From positions 1 to 64,000 of the forward strand of contig NZ_CABVHQ010000007.1 in the NCBI RefSeq assembly GCF_902497895.1: DNA of 64,000 bases, read 5' to 3'. Both the position numbers and the translations under genes were made by a program. Below are positions 1 through 9,470 of the stretch, one piece after another; position 1 is the stretch's first letter, and every line of letters begins with the position of its first letter. The stretch comes from Pseudomonas fluorescens. GTDB taxonomy: Bacteria; Pseudomonadota; Gammaproteobacteria; Pseudomonadales; Pseudomonadaceae. The notes under the pieces were generated by a model. It was not told the DNA's origin. It did not search any database and was given only the letters and a program-made list of their open reading frames with translations.

Positions 1-371
1 CGCCAACCGGCATGGGCCGCCGCGACACGGCTGCCGGCGCGGTCACAGAACAGCGCTGGCAGGCAATCGGCGGTCATCACCGTGCAGGCAATACCTGGCG
101 TGGCCGACCAACTGGCGTCGGCGGTCGCGACCAGGCCCGGTTCGGCATGGGCCACGGCAATCCCGTGAACCTGCTGTAACCAGGCCGGCTGGATGGAGAA
201 GTGATCGGTCAGACGCCGGCGATTCTCGGCCACAGCCTGAGGGCTGTCGTCGACATGGTCGCCCAGGTTGAAGCTGTCGAACGGCGCCAGACTGACGCCG
301 CCCGCACGGGTGGTGACACAGGCTTTCACCCCGGCCGGCGCAGGCCAGTCAGGAATCAGCCAGTCGATCAT
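1..371 (-). CDS. pgeF: Polyphenol oxidase/YfiH-family protein, N-terminal part (cut by window edge)
   Basis: This is the first 123 codons of a YfiH/PgeF (multicopper polyphenol oxidase, laccase-domain) protein, an enzyme family linked to correcting mis-made peptidoglycan precursors (purine nucleoside phosphorylase and oxidase activities are also reported). The visible part has the family N-terminus (MIDWLIPDWPAPAG, then TTRAGGVS and FNLGDHVDD), the QVHG motif and the TADCLPALFCD and AAHAGWR motifs that carry the metal-binding Cys and His. Its ATG overlaps the rluD stop codon in an ATGA, so the two are translationally coupled, as in other pseudomonads. The C-terminus lies outside the window. 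Confidence 0.93.
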   Translation of the reverse strand, partial: MIDWLIPDWPAPAGVKACVTTRAGGVSLAPFDSFNLGDHVDDSPQAVAENRRRLTDHFSIQPAWLQQVHGIAVAHAEPGLVATADASWSATPGIACTVMTADCLPALFCDRAGSRVAAAHAGW

Positions 372-1330
372 CCGATGAACGCCTCACGATCCTGCTTGAG
401 CAGCGACAGCAACCAGACGAAATCGTCCGGCAGTGGCGATTCCCAGCTCATGCGCTTACCGGTCGTCGGATGATCCAACTCAAGGAAACGCGCGTGCAGA
501 GCCTGCCGCGGGAAGGTTTTCAGCGATTCGACCATGGTCAGGCTGGCTGCCGGCGGGATACGGAAACGACCGCCGTAGGCAGGATCTCCGACCAACGGGT
601 AGTTGATGTGCGCCATGTGCACGCGAATCTGGTGCGTACGACCGGTTTCCAGCTTGACCCGCACATGAGTGTGGGAGCGGAAACGTTCGAGCACGCGGTA
701 ATGACTGACCGCCTGCTTGCCGCCTTCCATCACTGCCATGCGCTGACGCTGCTGGCCATGACGACCGATCGGCGCATTGATCTTGCCGCCGGCGGTGACC
801 ACACCAATCACGATGCATTCGTAGATCCGGCTGACGCTACGGCTCTGCAGCTGGGTGACCAGCTGGGTCTGCGCCTGAATCGTCTTGGCCACTACCATCA
901 AACCGGTGGTGTCCTTGTCGAGACGGTGCACGATACCGGCGCGCGGCACATTGATGATGTCCGGCACATGGTGCAGCAGGGCGTTGAGCAGGGTGCCGTC
1001 GGCATGACCGGCAGCCGGATGCACCACCAGGCCTGCGGGCTTGTTGATGACCAGGATGTCATCGTCTTCGTAGACGATATCCAGCTTGATGTCCTGAGCG
1101 ATCCATTCTCCCTGAGCTTCCTGCTCGGCGGTCAGCTCAAGAATCGCACCGCCATGAACAATGTCTCGCGGGCGGATAACCGCTCCATCCACAGTCAGGC
1201 GGCCGTCTTTGATCCAGGCGGAAAGGCGCGAGCGCGAGTGCTCAGCGAATAATTGTGCGGCGACTTGATCGAGGCGTTGGCCGCCCAATTCGGACGGCAC
1301 CTCTGCGCGAAGTTCAATTTTATCGGACAT
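368..1330 (-). CDS. rluD: 23S rRNA pseudouridine(1911/1915/1917) synthase RluD
   Basis: RluD makes pseudouridines in helix 69 of 23S rRNA. The 320-aa protein has an N-terminal S4 RNA-binding domain (about residues 15-70, with the SRSRLSAWIKDGRLTVDG stretch) and an RluA-type catalytic domain with the GIVHRLDKDTTG motif holding the catalytic Asp, then GRTHQIRVH. I chose the internal ATG that gives MSDKIELRAEVP, the family N-terminus; an in-frame start 7 codons upstream exists. It is the first gene of an rluD-pgeF operon and is divergent from bamD, with a shared intergenic region at about 1331-1482. Confidence 0.96.
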   Translation of the reverse strand: MSDKIELRAEVPSELGGQRLDQVAAQLFAEHSRSRLSAWIKDGRLTVDGAVIRPRDIVHGGAILELTAEQEAQGEWIAQDIKLDIVYEDDDILVINKPAGLVVHPAAGHADGTLLNALLHHVPDIINVPRAGIVHRLDKDTTGLMVVAKTIQAQTQLVTQLQSRSVSRIYECIVIGVVTAGGKINAPIGRHGQQRQRMAVMEGGKQAVSHYRVLERFRSHTHVRVKLETGRTHQIRVHMAHINYPLVGDPAYGGRFRIPPAASLTMVESLKTFPRQALHARFLELDHPTTGKRMSWESPLPDDFVWLLSLLKQDREAFIG

Positions 1331-1482
1331 GCTCAGACTAGGAGTCGGCACAGCTTTTGGTTTCGGCTGCGCGCTTGTGGTTAAATACGGCGTCTTTTGT
1401 CCCGAAGCTTTTTCAACGGGGCGTTCATCATAACAGGACGGCCCCGCCCAAGACAGCGGCCGTCATAGGGACGCAAGCCGCC

Positions 1483-2505
1483 ATGCAAGTGAAACACCTG
1501 CTGCTGATCGCCATCCTCGCATTGACCGCTGCTTGCTCATCGAAGGAAGTGGTCGACGAAAACCTCAGCGAGGTCGAGCTGTACCAGCAGGCACAGGCCG
1601 ACCTGGACAACAACAGCTATACCAGCGCCACTGCCAAGCTGAAGGCTCTGGAATCGCGCTATCCGTTCGGTCGCTACGCCGATCAGGCTCAACTCGAGCT
1701 GATCTATGCGAACTACAAGAACGCCGAGCCGGAGGCTGCCAAGTCCGCCGCCGAGCGTTTCATTCGCCTGCACCCGCAGCACCCGAACGTGGATTACGCG
1801 TACTACCTCAAGGGCCTGACCTCTTTTGACCAGGATGTCGGTCTGTTGGCGCGCTTCCTGCCCCTGGACATGACCAAGCGTGACCCGGGTGCCGCTCGCG
1901 ACTCCTACAACGAGTTCGCCCAGCTCACCAGCCGTTACCCGAACAGCCGCTACGCGCCGGACGCCAAGCAGCGCATGATTTACCTGCGCAACCTGCTGGC
2001 CGCCTACGAAATCCACGTCGCCGACTACTACCTGACCCGTCAGGCCTATGTAGCCGCTGCCAACCGTGGTCGTTATGTGGTGGAAAACTTCCAGGAAACC
2101 CCTTCGGTCGGTGACGGCCTGGCGGTGATGGTCGAGTCCTACCAGCGCCTGCACCTGGACGAGCTGGCCAATACCAGCCTGGAAACCCTGAAGCTCAACT
2201 ACCCGAACCACCCGACCCTGGTGGACGGTCAGTTCGTACCGCGGGTTGCCGAAGCGGACAACCGTTCATGGCTGAGCAAGGCGACCCTGGGCCTGATCGA
2301 GTCCAGTCCGCCGCTGCCGCCGGGCGAAACCCGCGCCAACCAGGACGTGCAGAAGCAGTTCCAGGACGCCAAGGACGCGATTCCGTCCGAGCTCAAGCCT
2401 AAAGACGGCGACGGCGATGTCATCGAAGAAGAAGAACCCGAAGCTGAAAGCACCAACGAAGACCGTTCGTGGTTCAGCTACATGACCTTTGGCATGTTCG
2501 ACTGA
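1483..2505 (+). CDS. bamD: Outer membrane assembly lipoprotein BamD (ComL)
   Basis: BamD is the essential lipoprotein of the BAM complex that inserts beta-barrel proteins into the outer membrane. The 340-aa product starts with a lipoprotein signal (lipobox LTAAC, Cys at residue 18), followed by tetratricopeptide-like helical repeats (for example [20 protein letters not shown] and the [16 protein letters not shown] stretch) typical of the family. The C-terminal tail is acidic (a run of Glu near residue 318) and ends in [11 protein letters not shown]. The ATG at 1483 gives the family signal peptide; a longer reading from 1357 adds 42 unlikely residues. A rho-independent terminator follows directly. 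Confidence 0.96.
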   Translation: MQVKHLLLIAILALTAACSSKEVVDENLSEVELYQQAQADLDNNSYTSATAKLKALESRYPFGRYADQAQLELIYANYKNAEPEAAKSAAERFIRLHPQHPNVDYAYYLKGLTSFDQDVGLLARFLPLDMTKRDPGAARDSYNEFAQLTSRYPNSRYAPDAKQRMIYLRNLLAAYEIHVADYYLTRQAYVAAANRGRYVVENFQETPSVGDGLAVMVESYQRLHLDELANTSLETLKLNYPNHPTLVDGQFVPRVAEADNRSWLSKATLGLIESSPPLPPGETRANQDVQKQFQDAKDAIPSELKPKDGDGDVIEEEEPEAESTNEDRSWFSYMTFGMFD

Positions 2506-2519
2506 CGCTGGCATGATGG

Positions 2520-2552
2520 CAAAAAGGGAGACTTTCGAGTCTCCCTTTTTTA
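2520..2552 (+). terminator. Rho-independent terminator after bamD
   Basis: A hairpin with stem AAAGGGAGACTTT / tctccctttt and loop around CGAG ends in a T-rich tract, 15 bases after the bamD stop codon. Confidence 0.85.
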
Positions 2553-2630
2553 TTGCAGCGTTTTATTGCGCTGTGCGCAGGGGATGTCCTTGGATAAACT
2601 GCCAGTTCACCCGTCGAAAAGCTGCTCATC

Positions 2631-2864
2631 ATGCTTCGTTTACTGTTCTGGATCGCTCTGATTGCTGCTGCGGTATGGCTCTGGCGCAAGTTCAAGCACT
2701 CTGCCTCCGTGACCAACACGCCCGGCGAGCAAATCGCCGCGCCCATGGTCCGCTGCGCCCACTGTGGCGTGCATTTGCCGCGAGATCGAGCGCTGAGTCT
2801 GCAACAACAGTGGTATTGCAGCCAGGCTCACCTGGAGCAAGGCCCGGGTTCGCGCGACCGTTGA
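2631..2864 (+). CDS. PP0621-family small protein with putative zinc-binding cysteines
   Basis: A 77-aa protein with an N-terminal membrane segment (about residues 3-18, LLFWIALIAAAVWLWR) and a small soluble tail carrying CAHCGVHLPRD and, further on, a WYCSQAH motif. The CxxC plus C/H pattern suggests a small zinc-ribbon-like fold facing the cytoplasm. It corresponds to the PP0621 family found next to bamD in pseudomonads; no function is established. In PAO1 the pilS-pilR pair occupies this place, and those genes are not present here. Confidence 0.8.
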   Translation: MLRLLFWIALIAAAVWLWRKFKHSASVTNTPGEQIAAPMVRCAHCGVHLPRDRALSLQQQWYCSQAHLEQGPGSRDR

Positions 2865-2975
2865 GACCTTAAGCTCTGGGGGCAAGCCTGCGCCCGGCCA
2901 TCGACCGGCGCCTGCTCGGCGAAGAAGCTGGGGCTGGATTGATTCGGCGCCAACGCGAGAACCTCATCGTCAGTT

Positions 2976-3075
2976 AAAAGATCGCAGCCTGCGGCAGCTC
3001 CTACGCCGGCCGGGTACACCTGCTGATCTGCAGGTGTACATAAGTCTCGTAGGAGGGGCCGCAGGCTGCGATCTT
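2976..3075. repeat. REP-type inverted repeat (gatcgcagcctgcggcagc class)
   Basis: Left arm at 2976-3005 and its reverse complement at 3047-3075 enclose a loop that itself holds an inverted repeat (tgtacacctg / caggtgtaca). It lies between the PP0621-family gene and thiO, which are convergent, so it may also act as a transcript end. Confidence 0.85.
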
Positions 3076-3093
3076 GAAAGGGGGGCTGAGCCG

Positions 3094-4194
3094 CTAAATC
3101 CGGCCTTGCGGTGCATACGGCGCCGGATCAATGACTGGCTCGCGGTCCAGCATCAAGTCGGCGAGCAACTGACAGGAGGCCGGTGCCAGTACCAGGCCAT
3201 TGCGGTAATGCCCGCAGTTCAACCACAGCCCTTCAATACCCGGCACCTTGCCAATATAGGGAATGCCCTCTGGTGAACTCGGTCGCAAGCCCGCCCAATG
3301 CCCCACCACTTCAGCATCCGCCAGCGCAGGAATCAGCTCGATGGCCGTGGCCTTGAGGCTTTCCAGCGCGGATTGGGTGGGCGTCTTGTCGAAACCCTCA
3401 TGTTCCAGCGTACTGCCGACCAAAATGTGGCCGTCACGGCGTGGAATCGCATAACGCCTTTTGGCCAGGACTATGCTCGAGAGGAAACCCGGCGCACATT
3501 TGTACAGGATCATTTGCCCCTTTACCGGCTCGACCGGCAACTCAAGGCCCAGGCTCTGCAACAACTCGCCACTCCAGGCGCCCGCCGACAATACCACTTG
3601 GTCAGCCCGAATCGCGCCCGCTGAGGTCTGAACCCCCACGACCCCCTCGCCTTCGCGAATGAACCCGCTGACTTCGCAGTGCTCATGGATAGTCACGTTA
3701 GGCAACGCCGACAATGCGGCCTTGAGCGACTTCACCAGTCGCGGATTGCGCACGTTGGCCACATTCGCCATGTAGATCGCCCGCGAGAAACCGGCGCCCA
3801 GCACCGGCACCGCATCGTGGGCCGCCGCGATGTCCACCTTGCTCAGGGGGCGGTTTTCCCGCGCCGCCCAGGCCAGCGCCTCGGCTTCGTCATTCAGATC
3901 CAGCCAGTACAGACCAGTGGTGTGCACCTCGGGATCCACGCCGGTAGCGGCAAACAGGCGCTCGCCCAGTTGCGGATAATAATCCTGCGACCAATGGGCC
4001 AGCGCGGTGACCGCCGGGCTGTAGCGCCATGGATACAGCGGCGAAACAATCCCGCCACCGGCCCAGGACGCCTCCTGCCCCACATTCGAGCGATCCAGCA
4101 GGATCACCTGCTGCATTTCGGAAGCCAGATTAAACGCAGTCAGCAGGCCGATAACCCCCCCGCCGACAATCACCACTTGCTGTTGCTTGGCCAT
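3094..4194 (-). CDS. thiO: Glycine oxidase ThiO (FAD-dependent oxidoreductase)
   Basis: ThiO oxidises glycine to the imine used in making the thiazole part of thiamine. The 366-aa protein is a DAO-family flavoprotein: an N-terminal Rossmann motif VVIVGGGVIGLLTA, the family motif EASWAGGGIVSP around residue 45, and a C-terminal GHYRNGLVLAPAS stretch near the active site. The start chosen gives MAKQQQVVIVGGG; an upstream ATG five codons earlier is possible. Its position next to the minor pilin genes is the same as in P. aeruginosa, though the pathway link is to thiamine, not pili. Confidence 0.93.
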   Translation of the reverse strand: MAKQQQVVIVGGGVIGLLTAFNLASEMQQVILLDRSNVGQEASWAGGGIVSPLYPWRYSPAVTALAHWSQDYYPQLGERLFAATGVDPEVHTTGLYWLDLNDEAEALAWAARENRPLSKVDIAAAHDAVPVLGAGFSRAIYMANVANVRNPRLVKSLKAALSALPNVTIHEHCEVSGFIREGEGVVGVQTSAGAIRADQVVLSAGAWSGELLQSLGLELPVEPVKGQMILYKCAPGFLSSIVLAKRRYAIPRRDGHILVGSTLEHEGFDKTPTQSALESLKATAIELIPALADAEVVGHWAGLRPSSPEGIPYIGKVPGIEGLWLNCGHYRNGLVLAPASCQLLADLMLDREPVIDPAPYAPQGRI

Positions 4195-4249
4195 CTTCAG
4201 ATCCAACAATGGAAAAACCAGAGGTGCAAAATGCGCCCGAAAAAGTTAC

Positions 4250-4657
4250 TCAGCGACCCCAGCAGTCTTTAGGTTCCAGACCACTATCCGCATCGGCAAT
4301 GGTTCTGAGCCCAGTGTTGGTGATGATGAAATCCCCACACTTGTCGCTCGCCATCATCGATTCGCTTTTACGTGTTGCCGTCAGGGAGAAGGTCTGATCG
4401 GTCAGCGTCGGGGTGATGCTGTAGTTGTCGTTGCCCTCGCTGAGGACAGGGGGAGTGGCATTGGTATACACACCGTTTTTCGAATAGAACCGTTCCAGGT
4501 TTTGCGCCTGTTCGGAGAGCAACCCGGCAATCTCTGTGCGGTGGGCTTTCTTCACGTATTCGGTAAACGCCGGGTAGCCGATGGTCACCAGAATACCGAT
4601 GATCGCGATCACAATCATGATTTCGATCAAGGTAAAACCTTGGTTGAATCTGCGCAT
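4250..4657 (-). CDS. pilE: Type IV minor pilin PilE
   Basis: A 135-aa type IV pilin-like protein with a short basic leader (MRRFNQG) cut by prepilin peptidase before FTLIEIMIVIAIIGIL, where the Glu at mature position 5 and the hydrophobic helix are standard. Two cysteines near the C-terminus (DKCGDF and KDCWGR) probably form the disulfide-bonded D-region. It is the last gene of the minor pilin operon, 14 bases after pilY1. Minor pilins of this type prime pilus assembly together with PilY1. Confidence 0.9.
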   Translation of the reverse strand: MRRFNQGFTLIEIMIVIAIIGILVTIGYPAFTEYVKKAHRTEIAGLLSEQAQNLERFYSKNGVYTNATPPVLSEGNDNYSITPTLTDQTFSLTATRKSESMMASDKCGDFIITNTGLRTIADADSGLEPKDCWGR

Positions 4658-4671
4658 GGTTTAACTCTCAC

Positions 4672-7600
4672 TTACTGTATTTGTCGCCACATGATCCGTC
4701 CGTTTCCAACGCCCGGAGGCGGATCGTCCGGGACGCCCTGCTTTTCAATCATTGAGGTAATAGCACCGCTGGAGTCGTTCGCATACTTGCGGGTCGCATT
4801 GTTGACCGCAGCAACCAGCGTTGGAATACCGCCGCTGAAAATGACACCGCTGGACTGCCGGTCCGCCCTGTCGATTTCCCCGTTGTTGTTGGTATCGAGT
4901 ACCGCATAGCTGAGCATCTTACCGCTGAACGCATCCAGCTCGATCAGTTTGCCGGTACCAAAGCTGGAACAGGGATCAGTGGTATCCACGCTGGCACTGG
5001 TAAACACAATGCGCTCCGCCACCAGAGCGGCCTGATTGATGACGCGCTCGCCGGTCAGCACATTGTTGTAGACCAGGGGCAGGTACCAGCCCTTGTGTGC
5101 CGGATAGGTCACTTCATTCTGACTCGTGGTAATGAATTGCCCCGTACTCCCGGAGAAGACCCCTGTTACCGTTTGGGCCTGCAAATTGCTGACTGTGAAC
5201 TGGCCGGCACCACCATCCGCATCCCAAATGGCATAGAATCCTTGTGGATCCCTGGTCAATTTATCCGCGATTTCATTGAATTTCCCTGTCCCGAAAAACA
5301 CCATCTTGCCATTGGTGGGATGGTCTGCGAGTAATGGTTGCGCGGTGATTGGCTGGGTTGCGCCACCGGGAGTGGTAAACAACAGTTTGCCGGAAAAAAC
5401 TGGCTTCAAGGTGGTTGAAGGATTGCTCAGATCAAACTTCCATAGCCGGCCCTTCAAGTCACCGCCATAGGCAGCCTGCACCACATTTTGCGCGTCGACC
5501 TTGAGTTTCACTGAAGAGAGCCCATTGCTCGTTTCAGCCTGGTCGATGATGATTTCCTGAATCAGCGAACCATCGCGGATATCTACCACGTACAACGCGG
5601 CCACCCCGGAGTAGCTGCCATAACCGTTGGCAATGAACGCCGCCCAACGACCATCCTTCCAGCGTGCCACTTCCGGACGGGCGTAGGCATAACCCAGATC
5701 ATTAAATGGATCATTGATGTTGGCCGTCGCCGGAGCACTGATTTCCCACAAGGCCTTGGTCACATTCGTCTCTGATTCGTCAAACAGCTGTACCGCATAG
5801 AAGGTCTTGCCGCCCGCCCCCACTCCGCCGACGGCGAGGGTTTTCCAGGCGCTATCGAGCTGGGCATCAAAGACCCCGACTTGACCGTCATTGAGAAACT
5901 TGTGCCCAGTGCCATTGATATAGCCGGGATCGGCGATGTAATGCAGGGACGCCAACACACTGGAAGGCATGTAGGCGTAACGCCGGGCGCCATTGCCCGG
6001 ATCGATGACACTCAGAAAACCATCGTTGGCATTCACCACCAGACTGGCCGACATGCTTTTGGCTTTGGTGACCAGGTATTTGCTGTAAGTCGTACTGCCC
6101 ACTTGGTCAGAGGCGGTTTTGTCCGTAGGCCCCACATACAGCAACGGTGAATTGATGATGTCCCCGAGCAGGACGGATCGGACCTTCAAACCGGCTTTGT
6201 TGGTGCCTTTGCTCCATTCCACCAGGTCAATACCGGTGATACCGGTCGGCAGGCCCTGACTGAGCGCAGTTTGTTGGGCAGTGGAAAAGTTGTTGTAGGC
6301 CAGGGGGATGACCTTTTTAGTGGGGTGCCAGGACTGGTAGATCGGTGCCGGGGCGGTGGGCACGATGGCCGTGTCGGTGGTCCATAGCACTGACGCATTA
6401 TCGACCAAACCGCGTGAGTCAAAGCCATGGGCCTTGATCGTGCCGCGCCAGTCCTTGGGGTCATAGCTGGTCTGGAAAAAACGCGAGCCGGCGGTCAAGG
6501 TGGTCCCGTTGGTCGCGCCACTGCCGCCCGAACCGGCCTTGGAAGTGATTTCGCTCAAGGCGGATGACAGCGCACTGCTGAGGCCGGCACTGTTGCTGGC
6601 CTGGTAATACTTGCCTTGCCCGTAGGAGGCCGCATCGGACAGCATCTGATTTGCCGCGGTAAATCCCAGGGTGTAGGTGTTCATGTTCTGCTTGAGAAAA
6701 TCCGGCAACTCCCAGCTTTTACCCACCAGATCGCTCCCGATCGTACGCATGTCGATGTCGAAGGCGAACTTGGCAATGTCGTCCAGATACAGCGTGTCGC
6801 CTTCGCCATCGCCGCTCAAATTGGCGCCGTCGCTCACTCTGGGGTCCCAATTGGGCAGTTTGTTGCCACCCAGAGGGTCGTTGTTGGGGAAGGTCCTGTC
6901 GAAGGTCGGCAAACCATCGGTGATTACCACACCGTAGTTCTTCTGACAGCGATACTGGATCGGGCTGGTGTAGGTCGAGGATTTCGAGTTGTAGAACGGC
7001 GTCATGCCACGGAAGTAACGGGTAATTTCGTAATAGGTTTCGGCCAGCGGCGTATTCGCCACCGCATCCAGCTCACCGATCGCGTCGGTCAGCGCCTTGA
7101 AATTGGCATTGGCTTGAGCCTGACTCACCGTGCTACCGACCACTGACAAATCAGTGATCGGAAGGGCGATATAGCCGCCAGGCCCCGGGTTGTTGTTGGC
7201 CGGCGGATTGAACGTCGCCAGGCCGATGCGCAACGAGCGATTGCTGGCCACCAATGCGGAGGACACATTGCGCGCCACTTTCATTCGGTAATCAGTGGGG
7301 ATGGCGTCAGTGCCCTTAGTGAAATCCTTGTTGGATCCACTGGCCCGCTCAAGCAGGTAGGCCAGGTAATTGGCTGTGTAACGAGTTTTCTCGCCTCCCA
7401 CCGGATCAGGAAGCTTCAGGCAAACGGGGTCCAATCTTGAGCCGCGATAGAAACCATACCACCTGCCATTTGTGGAGTCTGAGGAACATTCTCCGCGATT
7501 CAAACTCGACAAAGAGATATTGGCATCTTTCATAGTAAGGTTCTCGCCCCTATTGCACGAGCTATTGGAACTGCAGATGGCTATTTGAGGAAGAATGATT

Positions 7601-7818
7601 GCCGGGTTGAAACCTGTGGCCCAGATAATATTATTCATACTCCCCGAATCATCGATCAGCAGCATCACATTCGGTGCCACCGCAGCGGCGCTTAACAGCG
7701 GCGAATCCGAGGGTGTGAACGCATATGCCGGCGCTGCCAGGTACAGAGTCGATAAGGCACCGCAAAACAGCTGCAACAACCCATGCTGCCAGCCGGCACG
7801 GGCCTGATCACTTCGCAT
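4672..7818 (-). CDS. pilY1: Type IV pilus tip adhesin/assembly protein PilY1
   Basis: PilY1 sits at the pilus tip, promotes assembly and attachment, and in P. aeruginosa also feeds into surface sensing. This 1048-aa protein has a signal peptide ending near AYA (about residue 33), a von Willebrand A domain whose MIDAS begins LLIDDSGSMNN, and a C-terminal beta-propeller region (about residues 560-1000) with a calcium-loop sequence DTNNNGEIDRADRQ. The start MRSDQARAG has a ribosome site (GGAGAG, 5-6 bases upstream) and overlaps the pilX end by 11 bases. It lies between pilX and pilE; the pilY2 gene found between pilY1 and pilE in PAO1 is missing. Confidence 0.94.
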   Translation of the reverse strand: MRSDQARAGWQHGLLQLFCGALSTLYLAAPAYAFTPSDSPLLSAAAVAPNVMLLIDDSGSMNNIIWATGFNPAIILPQIAICSSNSSCNRGENLTMKDANISLSSLNRGECSSDSTNGRWYGFYRGSRLDPVCLKLPDPVGGEKTRYTANYLAYLLERASGSNKDFTKGTDAIPTDYRMKVARNVSSALVASNRSLRIGLATFNPPANNNPGPGGYIALPITDLSVVGSTVSQAQANANFKALTDAIGELDAVANTPLAETYYEITRYFRGMTPFYNSKSSTYTSPIQYRCQKNYGVVITDGLPTFDRTFPNNDPLGGNKLPNWDPRVSDGANLSGDGEGDTLYLDDIAKFAFDIDMRTIGSDLVGKSWELPDFLKQNMNTYTLGFTAANQMLSDAASYGQGKYYQASNSAGLSSALSSALSEITSKAGSGGSGATNGTTLTAGSRFFQTSYDPKDWRGTIKAHGFDSRGLVDNASVLWTTDTAIVPTAPAPIYQSWHPTKKVIPLAYNNFSTAQQTALSQGLPTGITGIDLVEWSKGTNKAGLKVRSVLLGDIINSPLLYVGPTDKTASDQVGSTTYSKYLVTKAKSMSASLVVNANDGFLSVIDPGNGARRYAYMPSSVLASLHYIADPGYINGTGHKFLNDGQVGVFDAQLDSAWKTLAVGGVGAGGKTFYAVQLFDESETNVTKALWEISAPATANINDPFNDLGYAYARPEVARWKDGRWAAFIANGYGSYSGVAALYVVDIRDGSLIQEIIIDQAETSNGLSSVKLKVDAQNVVQAAYGGDLKGRLWKFDLSNPSTTLKPVFSGKLLFTTPGGATQPITAQPLLADHPTNGKMVFFGTGKFNEIADKLTRDPQGFYAIWDADGGAGQFTVSNLQAQTVTGVFSGSTGQFITTSQNEVTYPAHKGWYLPLVYNNVLTGERVINQAALVAERIVFTSASVDTTDPCSSFGTGKLIELDAFSGKMLSYAVLDTNNNGEIDRADRQSSGVIFSGGIPTLVAAVNNATRKYANDSSGAITSMIEKQGVPDDPPPGVGNGRIMWRQIQ

Positions 7819-8272
7819 AAATACTCTCCAGCACACTGCGCGAATTCCCCACCAGGCCCACTGCCGTAACGCGGTACAGGGTCACAGTGGTGCCGTTCAT
7901 GCCGATGGCATTTTTTGTCTCGCCGAGGTTCTGCACCCCGTAAAAGCCGTTACCGGTGGCGATCCAGGTCACTCCCGAGCCCGGCCCGGCCGCAACCACT
8001 TTCGAGGAATCCGCAGGGGGCATGCATTGAGCACCCGCGCACACCGGCAGGGAGTAGGCCGGCAGTTGCACCGCGCTTTCACCGACCCGCAGCACCGCCT
8101 CGGCCAATTGAAAGGACTGATTGCGCAGTGTCACGCTGCCGGCCATTTTTTCCTGCAAGGTCGCGTTCTGCATCGAGGAAACACCAATCAGCGTCAGCAG
8201 CAAAAGAAACACCAGGCTGACCAACAGCGCCATGCCGCGCTCGGCTTTTTTTGTCATTCGAGGAATACTCAT
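7808..8272 (-). CDS. pilX: Type IV minor pilin PilX
   Basis: A 154-aa PilX-type protein. After a basic leader it has the PilX_N motif RGMALLVSLVFLLLLTLIGV followed by SSMQNATLQEKMAGS, which is characteristic, and two cysteines (PVCAGAQCMPP) in the globular part. PilX is part of the PilVWX-FimU-PilY1 priming complex. The ATG at 8272 has an AGGTGG ribosome site formed right after the pilW stop codon; a GTG two codons upstream and an ATG five codons downstream are alternatives. Confidence 0.9.
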   Translation of the reverse strand: MSIPRMTKKAERGMALLVSLVFLLLLTLIGVSSMQNATLQEKMAGSVTLRNQSFQLAEAVLRVGESAVQLPAYSLPVCAGAQCMPPADSSKVVAAGPGSGVTWIATGNGFYGVQNLGETKNAIGMNGTTVTLYRVTAVGLVGNSRSVLESIYAK

Positions 8273-8283
8273 CGACACGCCAC

Positions 8284-8997
8284 CTACTGGCGCAGGTTGC
8301 GTAAAGCGGCAACCACGTTGTAAGTCTGATTCTGCACGCGGTTGTTCGGATCCGTCAGGGTCAAGGTCAAGCGCACACTGCGTATAAGCAACGGATCGGG
8401 CGGGTTGAGACTGTATTTGGAAGCATTGCCACTGGCGGTACTGGCAACTCCGAAGGTGACGTCGAACGCGCTGACGTTATTTACCAACACCTGGCCAGCG
8501 TCGGCGGCTGTGCCGGTGTTCATCCATAATTGATTGTTGCGCACGGTGTAGGTCAGTCGACGAATCGGGAACGCCACCTGCCCGGTCACCTGGGCTGCAC
8601 GAACGCCGCTATAGGCCGTTGCGACGCTTCGACAATCGGAAATAACGGTCCAGGTCGGCTGACCGCCGTTGCTGCCGATGTCGGCGGTCACCAGGGTCAG
8701 CTTGTGATTGGCATTGTCCCAAAGGATGGGCTTTTGCGAGTTAAGCGCAAAGTCCGAGGCCGTGCTCGAATCGATGATAGTGCCAAGGCATCCGAACATG
8801 CCGACCATGCGGATTTCCTGGATCATTTTGCTCAGGACGAAACGCGCATCTTCCTGCATGCTGGCCGATGCGTTCTGGCTGACGTAAGTATTTTTCGCCG
8901 AGATGAATACCTGCGCAACGCCCAGCACCACGATCAGACCCAATGCCAGTGCCACCATCAACTCGATCAGGCCAAAACCTCTGGCATGTCTGTTCAT
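8284..8997 (-). CDS. pilW: Type IV minor pilin PilW
   Basis: A 237-aa PilW-type minor pilin. The leader MNRHARG is followed by FGLIELMVALALGLIVVLGVAQVF, the prepilin helix with Glu5, and then SAKNTYVSQNASASMQEDARF, the typical PilW continuation. The globular part has Cys residues in MFGCLG and SDCRS. The ATG at 8997 overlaps the pilV stop codon as ATGA, showing translational coupling. PilW belongs to the minor-pilin complex at the pilus tip. Confidence 0.91.
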   Translation of the reverse strand: MNRHARGFGLIELMVALALGLIVVLGVAQVFISAKNTYVSQNASASMQEDARFVLSKMIQEIRMVGMFGCLGTIIDSSTASDFALNSQKPILWDNANHKLTLVTADIGSNGGQPTWTVISDCRSVATAYSGVRAAQVTGQVAFPIRRLTYTVRNNQLWMNTGTAADAGQVLVNNVSAFDVTFGVASTASGNASKYSLNPPDPLLIRSVRLTLTLTDPNNRVQNQTYNVVAALRNLRQ

Positions 8998-9470
8998 GGC
9001 GTCACCGGCGGGTCGACAGCAAGGCGGCTGGTCAGGACAAAGGTCCGCTGACCACCGTCCTGTTCCGGGTTGTCGCTTCCCACAGCCCGCGAATCGTCCC
9101 AATTGATGGTGATGGTAAACACCCGCTGGTTCGCCACGATGCTGCCGGTCGCCGTTGGACCGCCAAAGGCGACGATATTGGTGGTGAAGTCATAGAGGTC
9201 CTGATCCCGGACGTTATTCAGGTTACCCGAAGCAGGTGGCGTGATGGTGTAGTCGGCGCCGGAACTGTTGCTATAGCTGGCCCGGATCCGGTCCATCATG
9301 TCGTAGGCGATAAAACTGGCCTGGGTGGTCTTCAGCGAACTGTCGGTGTACTTCAGGGCATTGAGCTGAACCGCCGCTGCGCCCAGCAGCCCCACGGAGA
9401 GGATCAGGAGCGCAACCAATACTTCAATCAGTGTCATGCCGTCCTGTGCACGCTTGTCCAATCCCGTCAT
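8994..9470 (-). CDS. pilV: Type IV minor pilin PilV
   Basis: A 158-aa PilV-family protein with leader MTGLDKRAQDG and prepilin helix MTLIEVLVALLILSVGLLG, followed by AAVQLNALKYTDSS. It is noticeable that the residue after the cleavage Gly is Met rather than Phe, which is accepted in PilV proteins. Both ends overlap their neighbours by four bases (fimU stop/pilV start and pilV stop/pilW start), so the operon is tightly coupled. Confidence 0.91.
   Translation of the reverse strand: MTGLDKRAQDGMTLIEVLVALLILSVGLLGAAAVQLNALKYTDSSLKTTQASFIAYDMMDRIRASYSNSSGADYTITPPASGNLNNVRDQDLYDFTTNIVAFGGPTATGSIVANQRVFTITINWDDSRAVGSDNPEQDGGQRTFVLTSRLAVDPPVTP

Noticed and set aside
470..1252. Open frame of 260 codons opposite rluD
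   Set aside because: It lies wholly antisense to rluD, whose protein is clearly recognised. High-GC genes of Pseudomonas give long open frames on the other strand.
3034..3276. 80-codon frame covering a REP element and the end of thiO
   Set aside because: Its start lies within the REP and it continues antisense to thiO.
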